From Providencia stuartii (GTDB taxonomy: Bacteria > Pseudomonadota > Gammaproteobacteria > Enterobacterales > Enterobacteriaceae): a stretch of DNA of 64,000 bases. Shown one piece after another: positions 29,565 through 37,486 of this stretch (positions within the stretch are counted from its first letter, which is position 1; every line of letters begins with the position of its first letter). A model generated the notes under the pieces. That model was given only the letters and a program-made list of their open reading frames with translations. It made no database searches and was not told where the DNA came from. The stretch lies in the NCBI GenBank assembly GCA_900455155.1, contig UGUC01000002.1, positions 682,001 to 746,000 on the forward strand, given 5' to 3'. Position numbers and translations under genes: made by a program.

Positions 29565-30590
29565 ATGGCGAAGAATAATGATGTAGCATCAGTACTGGCA
29601 TTTGAAAAAAAATTAGTTCCTTCAGATGGTTATTTTTATGGTACGAGTTGGGATCATAAATCACAATGTACACCGCTCGTGCTACAAGAAAAGTCAGTCC
29701 GAGGTACCATTTCAAATCGTTTAAAAGGTCCAGTTAAAAACGACCCATTAAAATTGAACGCTGAAGTAGAAAAAGCCAACTTACAAACAGTTGATGCTTG
29801 TGCATTAGGCACTCAACAAGATACGTTAAAGCATCAATTTACACTCAAAATTTTGGGGGGTGTAGAGACGCCATCTGCTTGTAATAATGCCTCTTTTAAA
29901 GAAAGTTATACTAAAGCGGCAAAAGAATATATTGCTAGGGAAGGTTTCCGTGAGCTTGGTCGCCGTTATGCGCATAATATTGCTAATGCACGCTTCTTAT
30001 GGCGCAACCGCGTGGGCGCTGAAAAAATTGAAGTTGAAGTGAAAGTATTAAATAAAGGGCAAGAGCAGCAATGGACATTTGATGCGACACAATACAGCAT
30101 TCGTAGTTTTGAAAAGCAAGATGATAAAGTGAATGAGTTAGGCGCTAAAATTGCTGCTGCACTGGCAAACAGTGAAGGGGCATTACTTCTTGAAATTACC
30201 ACCTATGCCCAACTCGGGCAGTCTCAGGAAGTTTATCCTAGTGAAGAGTTGGTATTGGATAAAGGTAAAGGTGATAAAAGTAAGATCCTTTATCATGTGA
30301 ACGGTCATGCGGCGATGCATTCACAAAAAATAGGCAATGCTCTACGCTCTATCGATACTTGGTATCCTGATTATAACGATGAAGTTAATAGTGCGGGGGC
30401 AATTGCTATTGAACCTTATGGGGCCGTGACTAACCTTGGTCGTGCATATCGAACTCCTAGCGATAAACAGGACTTTTATACGCATTTTGATAAATGGGCT
30501 CGTGGTGAAAAATTGGCACGACTCGAAGATGAACACTATGTTATGGCGGTCTTGGTGCGTGGTGGTGTCTTTGGGGAAAGTGACAAATAA
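29565..30590 (+). CDS. cas7f: Csy3 / Cas7f backbone subunit
   Basis: RAMP protein forming the six-copy filament that holds the crRNA spacer. 341 aa. VLAFEKKLVPSDGYFYGTSW at the N-terminus, GREGFREL-type region (YIAREGFRELGRRYAHNIAN) and FYTHFDKWARGEKLARLED are characteristic. GCGGAGAG upstream gives a good ribosome site, in keeping with the high copy number needed. Confidence 0.97.
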   Translation: MAKNNDVASVLAFEKKLVPSDGYFYGTSWDHKSQCTPLVLQEKSVRGTISNRLKGPVKNDPLKLNAEVEKANLQTVDACALGTQQDTLKHQFTLKILGGVETPSACNNASFKESYTKAAKEYIAREGFRELGRRYAHNIANARFLWRNRVGAEKIEVEVKVLNKGQEQQWTFDATQYSIRSFEKQDDKVNELGAKIAAALANSEGALLLEITTYAQLGQSQEVYPSEELVLDKGKGDKSKILYHVNGHAAMHSQKIGNALRSIDTWYPDYNDEVNSAGAIAIEPYGAVTNLGRAYRTPSDKQDFYTHFDKWARGEKLARLEDEHYVMAVLVRGGVFGESDK

Positions 30591-30598
30591 GGTGAACT

Positions 30599-31234
30599 AT
30601 GGACTATTATCAGGAGATCACATTACTGCCTGATTCGACGATACCGTTGGACTTTTTATGGCAAAAGGTCTATCAGCAAATACATATTGCGTTGGTAGAA
30701 AATAAGTCTGAGGCCGGTGATAGCGAAGTTGCGGTTGCATTTCCTGAATATGGAAGTGTTGGCTTCCGGTTAGGAAAAAAATTGCGTTTGCTCGCAAAGA
30801 CTGAAAAAACGCTGACTCAGTTAAATATCAGTCACTGGCTAATGAGGCTAGCGGATTATGTGCATATTAAGTCGATTCAAGCGGTGCCAGAGCATGCCAC
30901 GCCAATTAGTTATGTGCGTCAACATGTAAAAGGTGCAAAGCGTCTTGAACTGGATAGGTATAAGAAAGCTCAACTGTATTCAGTAAAATCAGGGCAGCCT
31001 ATTGAGGTCTGTTTAAGCGCAATAAAAGAGCCTCAAACGCGTAGTCGTTTACCTTTTATTTGGATGGAAAGTCAGCAAACAAAGTCTAAAACAGAAGGCG
31101 ATGGGCATCGTCCATTTCCACTCTTTATTCGGTGTGTTGCTGCGAAGGAAGCAAAGGCAGGCACGTTTAATTGTTATGGGTTAAGTCAGTCTATGGGGAA
31201 AGGCGAAGAGGTTGCCACCGTTCCACATTTTTGA
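30599..31234 (+). CDS. cas6f: Csy4 / Cas6f crRNA endonuclease
   Basis: Cleaves the repeat hairpin of pre-crRNA and stays bound to its 3' end. 211 aa. The catalytic His of the family lies at position 29, and His29 is present here (VYQQIHIALVE). RAMP-type C-terminal segment TFNCYGLSQSMGKGEEVATV. ATG 30599 follows AAGGTG. The array 2 leader starts directly after its stop codon. Confidence 0.96.
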   Translation: MDYYQEITLLPDSTIPLDFLWQKVYQQIHIALVENKSEAGDSEVAVAFPEYGSVGFRLGKKLRLLAKTEKTLTQLNISHWLMRLADYVHIKSIQAVPEHATPISYVRQHVKGAKRLELDRYKKAQLYSVKSGQPIEVCLSAIKEPQTRSRLPFIWMESQQTKSKTEGDGHRPFPLFIRCVAAKEAKAGTFNCYGLSQSMGKGEEVATVPHF

Positions 31235-31235
31235 C

Positions 31236-31373
31236 CTTTTTTACCCTTGTTTTTTTGCTCTTTAAAAATTAAACATAAAAACAATAAGTTGCAGCAGACT
31301 GTAAAAAGAAGGTATTTTGATAAAAATAGCTTTAACTGTTTGTTGTGACTTATTTTTTATTTGATACGCTATA
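31236..31373 (+). promoter_or_regulatory. CRISPR leader 2
   Basis: Shares colinear blocks with leader 1 (TTTTTGCTCTTTAAAAA, AAACAATAAGTTG, AAAAAGAAGGTATTTT). It begins immediately after cas6f, so array 2 may also receive read-through from the csy operon. Confidence 0.8.
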
Positions 31374-31703
31374 GTTCACTGCCGCATAGGCAGCTTAGAA
31401 ATTTATGTACTACACCCGCTGGATCATGTTTTCCGTTCACTGCCGCATAGGCAGCTTAGAAAACCTTGCGTTTCGTCTAATTGAATAATACTGAGTTCAC
31501 TGCCGCATAGGCAGCTTAGAAAGAAGTTAAAAAGTGGCAAAACATGGCTGAAATGTTCACTGCCGCATAGGCAGCTTAGAAATTAAAGCAGGTGTGCGCT
31601 TCTACTTTCGTGCTGTTCACTGCCGCATAGGCAGCTTAGAAAATGTTTCACGAACCCAAAGGCGATCGCCAACTCGTTCACTGCCGCATAGGCAGCTTAG
31701 AAA
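31374..31703 (+). CRISPR. Type I-F CRISPR array 2 (6 repeats)
   Basis: Six identical 28-bp repeats at 31374, 31435, 31495, 31555, 31615 and 31676. They equal those of array 1 except for one loop base (GCATA in place of GTATA). Spacers are 33, 32, 32, 32 and 33 bp. No degenerate last repeat; the sequence beyond 31703 continues as a decayed hcp gene read on the other strand. Confidence 0.99.
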
Positions 31704-31998
31704 AATGAAACATCTGCTTGATTTTATAATATTTTTCAAGGTGACCATTTTGGCTTGTTCTATAAAATACAAAGGTAGCTTCTAATTCTTTATTTTCGTC
31801 CAAAGTCACCGATAATAAAGGCGAGGATTTATCAATCGGCTTTGTAAATACAACTGGTTTATATGAGGCACTTTGCTCACGAAAAGAACCATATTAGTTA
31901 GCCCCAATCACTTAGACTTCATCTTTATGACCAATTTGATAACGATTATCAATTGAGTTCTGAGATAAGTATCCTACTGAAATAAAACAAATATTTCC
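31704..31998 (-). pseudogene. Decayed hcp (T6SS tube protein) fragment
   Basis: Reading the minus strand in one frame from 31998 to 31704 gives an Hcp-like sequence: NSIDNRYQIGHKDEV, REQSASYKPVVFTKPIDKSS, PLLSVTLDENKELEATFVFY, then RTSQNGHLEKYY. Hcp (TssD) forms the inner tube of type VI secretion systems. Two stop codons (31912-31914 and 31894-31896) interrupt it, the 5' part is missing, and the 3' end is cut at the last repeat of array 2. No other T6SS gene is seen. Confidence 0.75.
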
Positions 31999-32120
31999 TT
32001 AGTGCGAGTTTGAGGTTGAGTTAAGGCTTCAAGTATATCATCATGATTGAGTGTATGTTGTGGCTTCTTTTCTGTCGGTTAGATGGCCCATTATCCGGAG
32101 GAACGCCTTGAGAACGCGTA

Positions 32121-32372
32121 TTACCATTTATCCTGAACCAATTTTATCAATTCTAATGTGCGGCCTAAGCGTTTATTATCAACAATAGTCCCTTGGTCAA
32201 CCTCGGACAGCCGATCATAAATAGAATAGGGCAAAATTCCACCTTTTAAGCGGAGTTCTTTTTTCGAATTAACTCGAAACACCTCGATATCGCTATTAGC
32301 GTTTTTCGGCTCAGCCTCTGAATCACGCCGTAGTATCGAAAGATTACAACGTGTACCTGATAAGAGCACCAA
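32121..32372 (-). CDS. Unrecognised small ORF, possibly a gene remnant
   Basis: 83 codons including LPYSIYDRLSEVDQGTIVDN and ending KRLGRTLELIKLVQDKW. I do not recognise the family. If one base is dropped near its end, the frame continues as NTRSQGVPPDNGPSN and then, after a further shift, a stretch reaching EIFVLFQ near 31978, next to the hcp remnant. It therefore looks like the 5' part of a longer, broken gene, perhaps part of an hcp-associated cassette. Confidence 0.4.
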   Translation of the reverse strand: MVLLSGTRCNLSILRRDSEAEPKNANSDIEVFRVNSKKELRLKGGILPYSIYDRLSEVDQGTIVDNKRLGRTLELIKLVQDKW

Positions 32373-32530
32373 TCAATGGACTAGGGATATTTTGGATTGC
32401 ACCGTCAAAAGAAGCCCAACCTAACCAGGCTTAGCTAAGTTAATGGGCTAAAAAGCCATCATCGATAACTGACCTCGGAGAAAAGCAGACGCTGTCGCTT
32501 CACTTTTTTGATTACAAGTCAGTAGGCTAC

Positions 32531-32558
32531 CTATCTTGTTGTATAGGTGGTTTGAAAA
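32531..32558 (+). repeat. Possible degenerate CRISPR repeat
   Basis: The stretch contains GTTGTATAGG and GTTTGAAAA in repeat order, matching about 16 of 28 positions. Weak alone, but the clearer remnants at 32725 and 32778 are close by. Confidence 0.35.
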
Positions 32559-32724
32559 TTAAATATATCCTAAATATAGATTAACAAATTATGATAATTC
32601 TCTGATGAGTTTTTTTTAAATAAAGATTTTACTTTTTTGTTTTTAATACTAAATTAGAGAATAGACTGAGATAGCCATAAATATACATTTTGATGTTTAG
32701 GTTGAATTATTGGGGAATAACATA

Positions 32725-32806
32725 GTTACTGACGTAGGTCAGCTTAGAAATCGGTGATTTTACTGTTATTTATATATGTTCACTGCTATATGAGCAGCTT
32801 TTAGAA
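32725..32806 (+). repeat. Remnant of a third CRISPR array
   Basis: Two degenerate I-F repeats with a 27-base spacer between them: 32725-32750 (GTTACTGACGTA ... CAGCTTAGAAA, two bases short) and 32778-32806 (GTTCACTGCTATATGAGCAG followed by CTTTTAGAA). Both keep the start and end of the functional repeat and the same orientation. They lie about 290 bases from the end of fliR. Confidence 0.7.
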
Positions 32807-32967
32807 TAACCATTATTAGATTTTTATTGTCTTAATAGTATTTAAGACTAGTTAAAATTCAATTATGATTTTTATCTCTGTGTGTTATTTTTTGTGAATA
32901 ATACCTCGGTAATTTTACTGTTACTATTTTCCCTTGTCTGGTGCAGTGTATAAAACGAGGGATAATT

Positions 32968-33039
32968 ATGATGATTGAAATTTTTATAATATTTTATTTA
33001 AAAGAGATGTTATTGCGGATAATGTTATCATTCTTTTGA
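32968..33039 (+). CDS. Possible 23-aa hydrophobic peptide
   Basis: ATG to TGA frame, MMIEIFIIFYLKEMLLRIML then SFF, preceded by CGAGGGATAATT, a fair ribosome site, and a TATAAA box 12-17 bases further up. In an AT-rich gap such frames arise by chance, so it is only a candidate. Confidence 0.25.
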   Translation: MMIEIFIIFYLKEMLLRIMLSFF

Positions 33040-33073
33040 AAATGTATTTTTTGATAACTCAATAAAAGAACAT

Positions 33074-33097
33074 AAGTAGGATGTTTCTATCCTACTT
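33074..33097. terminator. Hairpin at the end of fliR
   Basis: AAGTAGGAT / ATCCTACTT, a 9-bp perfect stem with a 6-nt loop, overlaps the fliR stop codon. It could end minus-strand fli transcripts. Confidence 0.55.
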
Positions 33098-33926
33098 AAT
33101 TATTTATGACCATGAATATTTCAATAATTCGCATCTTCTGAATCACCCCCCCAAGTAACCCAAACATCAAGGATAGCTGCTCAAAAGCTTGATGAATCAG
33201 TCGTTCACTGTAACGAGGAAGAATCGAAATAATTAACCCAAGCATACTGATACCGATAGTTAGAGTCAGTGGAAAACCGACCACAAACACCGATAACTGC
33301 GGAGTCATTCGGTTAAGAATACCGAGAGCAAGGTTAAGTATCAGAAACAGCGTGATAAATGGTAATGCCAACATCAATCCATTAATAAAAATGCTACTCG
33401 CAAATTGAGCCAATGACCAAAAGCCATCTCGACTAAGAGGGGAAACTTGAATTGGGATCAATTCAAATGAGTGAATAAGAATATAAATTAACCATAAATG
33501 CCCATCAAATGAGAGAAAAAGCAGCAACATAATTAAATTTAGAATACGCCCCAAAATAGGCATATTTGGTCCACCGGTTGGGTCGAAGAACGTTGCAAAA
33601 GATAACCCCATCTGTAAACCAATCACTTCACCGGCATGGCGCACAGCCGCAAATGCCATCTGCATGGTCAGTCCAATAGCCACGCCAATCACGATCTGTT
33701 GTACGATGACCCATAACCCCATCGCTGAAAATAAAGGAATGTTGACGACAGGAAGTTGCGGAGAAACTATTAAGATTATAAAAAACGCTAAGATAACTCG
33801 TACTTTAGTAATGGATTGCTTTTCATTAAAAAAGGGCGCTGTACCAAACAGCGCTAAAAGGCGTATAAAAGGATAGAAACCTTGGCTTAACCAGAGTGTG
33901 AGTGTCTCACTGGTAATCGTTAACAT
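33096..33926 (-). CDS. fliR: Flagellar export gate protein FliR
   Basis: Inner-membrane core of the export gate with FliP and FliQ. 276 aa, mostly hydrophobic (about six segments). Conserved LTLWLSQGFYPFIRLLALFG, VGLQMGLSFAT-type region (GEVIGLQMGLSFATFFDP), and NRMTPQLSVFVVGFPLTLTI. It starts 2 bases after fliQ. The C-terminus (QKMRIIEIFMVINN) is a little longer than in E. coli. Confidence 0.95.
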   Translation of the reverse strand: MLTITSETLTLWLSQGFYPFIRLLALFGTAPFFNEKQSITKVRVILAFFIILIVSPQLPVVNIPLFSAMGLWVIVQQIVIGVAIGLTMQMAFAAVRHAGEVIGLQMGLSFATFFDPTGGPNMPILGRILNLIMLLLFLSFDGHLWLIYILIHSFELIPIQVSPLSRDGFWSLAQFASSIFINGLMLALPFITLFLILNLALGILNRMTPQLSVFVVGFPLTLTIGISMLGLIISILPRYSERLIHQAFEQLSLMFGLLGGVIQKMRIIEIFMVINN

Positions 33927-33928
33927 GA

Positions 33929-34198
33929 TTAGCCAATAATAAAGGGCAGATTACTGAATAGCGTACGCATATAATCCAGTAATAGGTTGAGCATCCAAGG
34001 TCCTGCAATAATAATTACCGCGATGACCGACAAAATTTTAGGGATAAATGACAGCGTCATCTCATTCACTTGGGTTGCAGCCTGCAACAAACTGATCGTC
34101 AACCCTGCAACGAGTGCCGCCAATAATAGTGGGGCCGCTAACATTAAGGCAATTTTCATTGCTTCAGTGCCCAGTGCCATAACCGATTCGGGTGTCAT
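33929..34198 (-). CDS. fliQ: Flagellar export gate protein FliQ
   Basis: 89-aa membrane protein with two hydrophobic hairpin helices (KIALMLAAPLLLAALVAGL and AVIIIAGPWMLNLLLDYM) and the conserved QAATQVNEMTLSFIPK loop. It lies between fliP and fliR. Confidence 0.96.
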   Translation of the reverse strand: MTPESVMALGTEAMKIALMLAAPLLLAALVAGLTISLLQAATQVNEMTLSFIPKILSVIAVIIIAGPWMLNLLLDYMRTLFSNLPFIIG

Positions 34199-34207
34199 TG
34201 TGATCCC

Positions 34208-34951
34208 TTAATTAAAAAAGCTTTGTGATAAAGAGCCGAGTAATAATTGCCATCCATCAACCAGAACAAAAAGCATTAATTTGAACGGTAAAGAGACAGT
34301 GGCGGGTGGCACCATCATCATCCCAAGCGCCATCAAGACACTGGCAACCACTAAGTCAATGATCAGAAATGGAATGAAAATAGTGAAACCAATTTGGAAT
34401 GCGGTTTTTAGTTCGCTAGTGATAAATGCAGGTACTAAAATCCGCATTGGAACATCTTTTGCCTCTTGGATCTCACCGACTTTGGCAATGCGTGCAAAAA
34501 GAGCCAAATCACTTTCTCGAGTTTGCCCTAACATAAAAGTACGAAAGGGGGCTGTGCCGCGTTCTAAAGCGGTTTCTAAACTGATTTTATCTTCACTAAA
34601 TGGCTGATAAGCTTCACGATAGGCTTGGTCGGCAACAGGCGACATCACAAAAAATGTGAGAAATAACGCAAGGCCTAATAGTACTTGGTTTGGTGGTGCA
34701 GAAGGGGTTCCAAGCGCATTACGCAGCAAACCTAGCACAATGATAATGCGCGTAAAACTTGTCATCATCAATAACAGTGCAGGGATAAAACCCAGCAATG
34801 TTAGAAAAAGTAAGGTTTGGACAGGTAACGACCAACTTTGCCCACCATCGGGTAATGTTCGACTGATTACAGGCGGTAATGATGCTAGAGCTTGCATAGG
34901 CAGCATCAATAATAACGAAGCGATCATTGCTGGGGATTTCACAGAAAACAT
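34208..34951 (-). CDS. fliP: Flagellar export gate protein FliP
   Basis: Forms the pentameric pore of the export gate. 247 aa. N-terminal cleavable signal region ([12 protein letters not shown]), then [40 protein letters not shown] and [20 protein letters not shown], all classic FliP motifs. Confidence 0.97.
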   Translation of the reverse strand: MFSVKSPAMIASLLLMLPMQALASLPPVISRTLPDGGQSWSLPVQTLLFLTLLGFIPALLLMMTSFTRIIIVLGLLRNALGTPSAPPNQVLLGLALFLTFFVMSPVADQAYREAYQPFSEDKISLETALERGTAPFRTFMLGQTRESDLALFARIAKVGEIQEAKDVPMRILVPAFITSELKTAFQIGFTIFIPFLIIDLVVASVLMALGMMMVPPATVSLPFKLMLFVLVDGWQLLLGSLSQSFFN

Positions 34952-34963
34952 GAGCGCTTCCAG

Positions 34964-35392
34964 TTAGTTATAATTAGAGAGATTTGAAGCCGCATGGTTG
35001 GCGGCATCTTGTTTTTTCTTTAGGATAGACTGAAATGTGAGTGGCTCAGTCACTGAAGTGAGTGCAGTTTCATTTTTAGCTGGGCATTGATGGAGTAAAT
35101 TAACAGATTGTGCCGTGACACCAAGCACCAGCCATTCGTTATTCATTTCAACCACAACAACACGCTCTTTATTGCCTAGTGAGCAACTCGATTTGACTTT
35201 TATTAATGAGGGTTTACCTAAATTTCTAGGCGCAAAACCAAGTTTTTTCACTAGCCAAGCACCGGCCAATATCAACAAAATGATGCCACCTAACGCCCCT
35301 GAAACTTGCACTAAACTATCGCTATTGCTAATCGCAGGGGATATTTGGCTGCTAGGTTGTTCGGTCTGGCTGATAAAAGGTGTTGTTTTCAT
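34964..35392 (-). CDS. fliO: Flagellar protein FliO
   Basis: Membrane protein assisting FliP assembly. 142 aa with one transmembrane segment (LGGIILLILAGAWLVKKLGF) followed by a cytoplasmic domain with VKSSCSLGNKERVVVVEMNN and WLVLGVTAQSVNLLH. Position between fliN and fliP supports it. Confidence 0.93.
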   Translation of the reverse strand: MKTTPFISQTEQPSSQISPAISNSDSLVQVSGALGGIILLILAGAWLVKKLGFAPRNLGKPSLIKVKSSCSLGNKERVVVVEMNNEWLVLGVTAQSVNLLHQCPAKNETALTSVTEPLTFQSILKKKQDAANHAASNLSNYN

Positions 35393-35416
35393 TTCAGTCT
35401 AGTCTCCGCTGTCTTA

Positions 35417-35833
35417 TTAACGACTTAAACGGCGCATACGCTCTGAAGGTGTAATGATGTCCGTGATACGGATACCGTAATTATCAGAAACGACTACAAC
35501 TTCACCTTGTGCAATTAAGTAACCATTAATGAGAATATCCAATGGCTCACCGGCTAATCCATCGAGAGAAACGACAGAGCCTTGTGACAAACTTAATAGC
35601 TTTTTAATCGTCATTTTTGTGCGCCCCAGTTCGACAGAGAGGCGAACGGGGATATCCATAATAAGATTGATATCAGAAAGCTGATTGAGTGCATTTTGCC
35701 CATCAAGATTTGCAAACGCCTGTGCACCGGCAGAGGCGGATTCCGCTTTCTTTTGTTGCTCCAGTGCCTCAGCCCATAAGTCCTCACTGTCGTGATTGGT
35801 TGATGCATCAGGAGAATTCTTCGCCTCACTCAT
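35417..35833 (-). CDS. fliN: Flagellar motor switch protein FliN
   Basis: Switch-complex (C-ring) subunit. 138 aa. C-terminal SpoA domain: IPVRLSVELGRTKMTIKKLL, LDGLAGEPLDILINGYLIAQ, GEVVVVSDNYGIRITDI. The ATG at 35833 is preferred: it overlaps fliM by 8 bases and follows GAGGAAAG; a start at 35848 would be in frame too. Confidence 0.96.
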   Translation of the reverse strand: MSEAKNSPDASTNHDSEDLWAEALEQQKKAESASAGAQAFANLDGQNALNQLSDINLIMDIPVRLSVELGRTKMTIKKLLSLSQGSVVSLDGLAGEPLDILINGYLIAQGEVVVVSDNYGIRITDIITPSERMRRLSR

Positions 35834-36833
35834 TGGTACTTTCCTCATCTAGAGTGTTTAAAACAGGGTTAATCAAATGTTCTACACGCAATGCATATTG
35901 GCCATTTTGGGTTCCGTATTGACTGGTCAACACAGGCACGCCATCAACACTAACGATGAGGCGATCTGGCTTCTCAATAGGGATAACATCCCCTTTTTGC
36001 AATTGCAGTAAGCGAGATATCCGCAGTGGAATATCGACAAAATTTGCGACTAGCTCTAACTCTGAGCGCTTGACTTGGGTGACTAAATTACTCACCCAAG
36101 CTTCATTTTCTTGATGTCCTTGCTCCACAGGTGGGTTAATCAACCGTTCACGTAACGGTTCAATCATGGCAATAGGGATACAGATACTGAATTCACCAAT
36201 GGTATTTCCTATCTCGACTAAGAAAGGTGTCGTGACCACGATGTCATTAGGCGATGTCGTAATATTGGTAAACTTCACCTGCATTTCGGAACGAACATAT
36301 TCCACATCAATATCAGCGATAGGCCTCCAAGCATCACGGTAAGCGCTTAAAGCCAATTTCAGCATACGATGAATAATGCGCTGCTCAGTATTGGTAAATT
36401 CCTTGCCTTCTGAGCGAACAGGAAAGCGTCCATCGCCACCAAATAAGTTATCGACCGCGATATACACCAGCGCAGGTTCGAATGTGAATAATGCCGTGCC
36501 GCGTAACGGTGGCATATGAATAAGGTTCAAGTTTGTAGGAACAGGTAAGTTACGAGCAAATTCATGATAAGGCTCGATTTTTATGCCACCAACAGTAATG
36601 TCAGGGCTACGGCGTAACATATTAAACAACCCCATACGGAATTGGCGTGCAAACCGCTCGTTAATAATTTCGAGTGATTGCATCCGCTCCCGAATAACAC
36701 GACGTTGGGTATTCGGGTCGTAAGGGCGAACCTGCTCTTTGTCTTTAGGTTGTGTCGCTGATTCATTTGACGATGGTGCGTCATCATTGAGCAACGCATC
36801 GATTTCAGCCTGAGATAAAATATTATCGCTCAT
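35826..36833 (-). CDS. fliM: Flagellar motor switch protein FliM
   Basis: C-ring protein binding CheY-P. 335 aa. N-terminal CheY-binding segment DNILSQAEIDALLN, middle domain with HMPPLRGTALFTFEPALVYI and VDNLFGGDGRFPVRSEG, and C-terminal SpoA domain with VDIPLRISRLLQLQKGDVIP. Confidence 0.97.
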   Translation of the reverse strand: MSDNILSQAEIDALLNDDAPSSNESATQPKDKEQVRPYDPNTQRRVIRERMQSLEIINERFARQFRMGLFNMLRRSPDITVGGIKIEPYHEFARNLPVPTNLNLIHMPPLRGTALFTFEPALVYIAVDNLFGGDGRFPVRSEGKEFTNTEQRIIHRMLKLALSAYRDAWRPIADIDVEYVRSEMQVKFTNITTSPNDIVVTTPFLVEIGNTIGEFSICIPIAMIEPLRERLINPPVEQGHQENEAWVSNLVTQVKRSELELVANFVDIPLRISRLLQLQKGDVIPIEKPDRLIVSVDGVPVLTSQYGTQNGQYALRVEHLINPVLNTLDEESTNE

Positions 36834-36838
36834 CTGAA

Positions 36839-37321
36839 TTACCGCAAAATAAATGTCGTAAATAACACGTCGGTGATCTCCTGATCGTTTTCGCCGGGGA
36901 TCACAGTTGGAGACAAAGTTTTTTTAATGGCTTGCATTAATTGCAATTTACCGTCATGAGTACTGAGTGCTTTCGGCTTCTGCTCTGATAGCAATAACAA
37001 CAAACGGCTACGGACTTCAGGTAGAAAATCATGCAGTTGCTTGCGTGATTTCTCATTTGCTAATCGTAACGTGATATTGATATACAGAACCCGATCGGGG
37101 GATTCGTTCAGCCCCGGAAGGTTGACGGTAAAAGGTTCTAAATCCATAAAAATAGGTTGGGATAGCTTAGGTGATTTCTCTTCCTCATTAACTGAATTTG
37201 CCGTCTGTTGCGTTGTCCACCATGTATAACCACCAAAACCCGCACCGGCAATGGCGAGAAGGGCGAACAGCACGAGCAACCCTTTGTTTGAATTCTTAGA
37301 TGTATTGCTTGAAGACGACAT
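36839..37321 (-). CDS. fliL: Flagellar basal body-associated protein FliL
   Basis: Inner-membrane protein around the stator. 160 aa. One transmembrane segment (LLVLFALLAIAGAGFGGYTW) and a periplasmic domain with RVLYINITLRLANEKSRKQL and FLPEVRSRLLLLLSEQ. ATG 37321 gives the usual length; AGGAA lies upstream. First gene of fliLMNOPQR. Confidence 0.94.
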   Translation of the reverse strand: MSSSSNTSKNSNKGLLVLFALLAIAGAGFGGYTWWTTQQTANSVNEEEKSPKLSQPIFMDLEPFTVNLPGLNESPDRVLYINITLRLANEKSRKQLHDFLPEVRSRLLLLLSEQKPKALSTHDGKLQLMQAIKKTLSPTVIPGENDQEITDVLFTTFILR

Positions 37322-37486
37322 GTTAGCAAAATTCCTATTTATGAAGACCAAACCCACTTCGGGGTTTTTTACTTTGTTATCTTTAGCATTATGGCTTGAT
37401 TGAGCCAGACTAAAGGGGGGAAAAACGAAACAAAAAGGGGGTAACTCGGCGCTTTAATTACGAAATCACCACCTCTCGTTTAAAAA

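Noticed and set aside
22672..31703. Tn7-like transposon-encoded I-F3 CRISPR system
   Set aside because: cas1, cas2-3 and separate cas8f and cas5f are present, and no tnsABC or tniQ genes are seen; this is a canonical I-F1 defence system.
31594..31785. 63-codon frame across the end of array 2
   Set aside because: Made of repeat sequence; no independent support.
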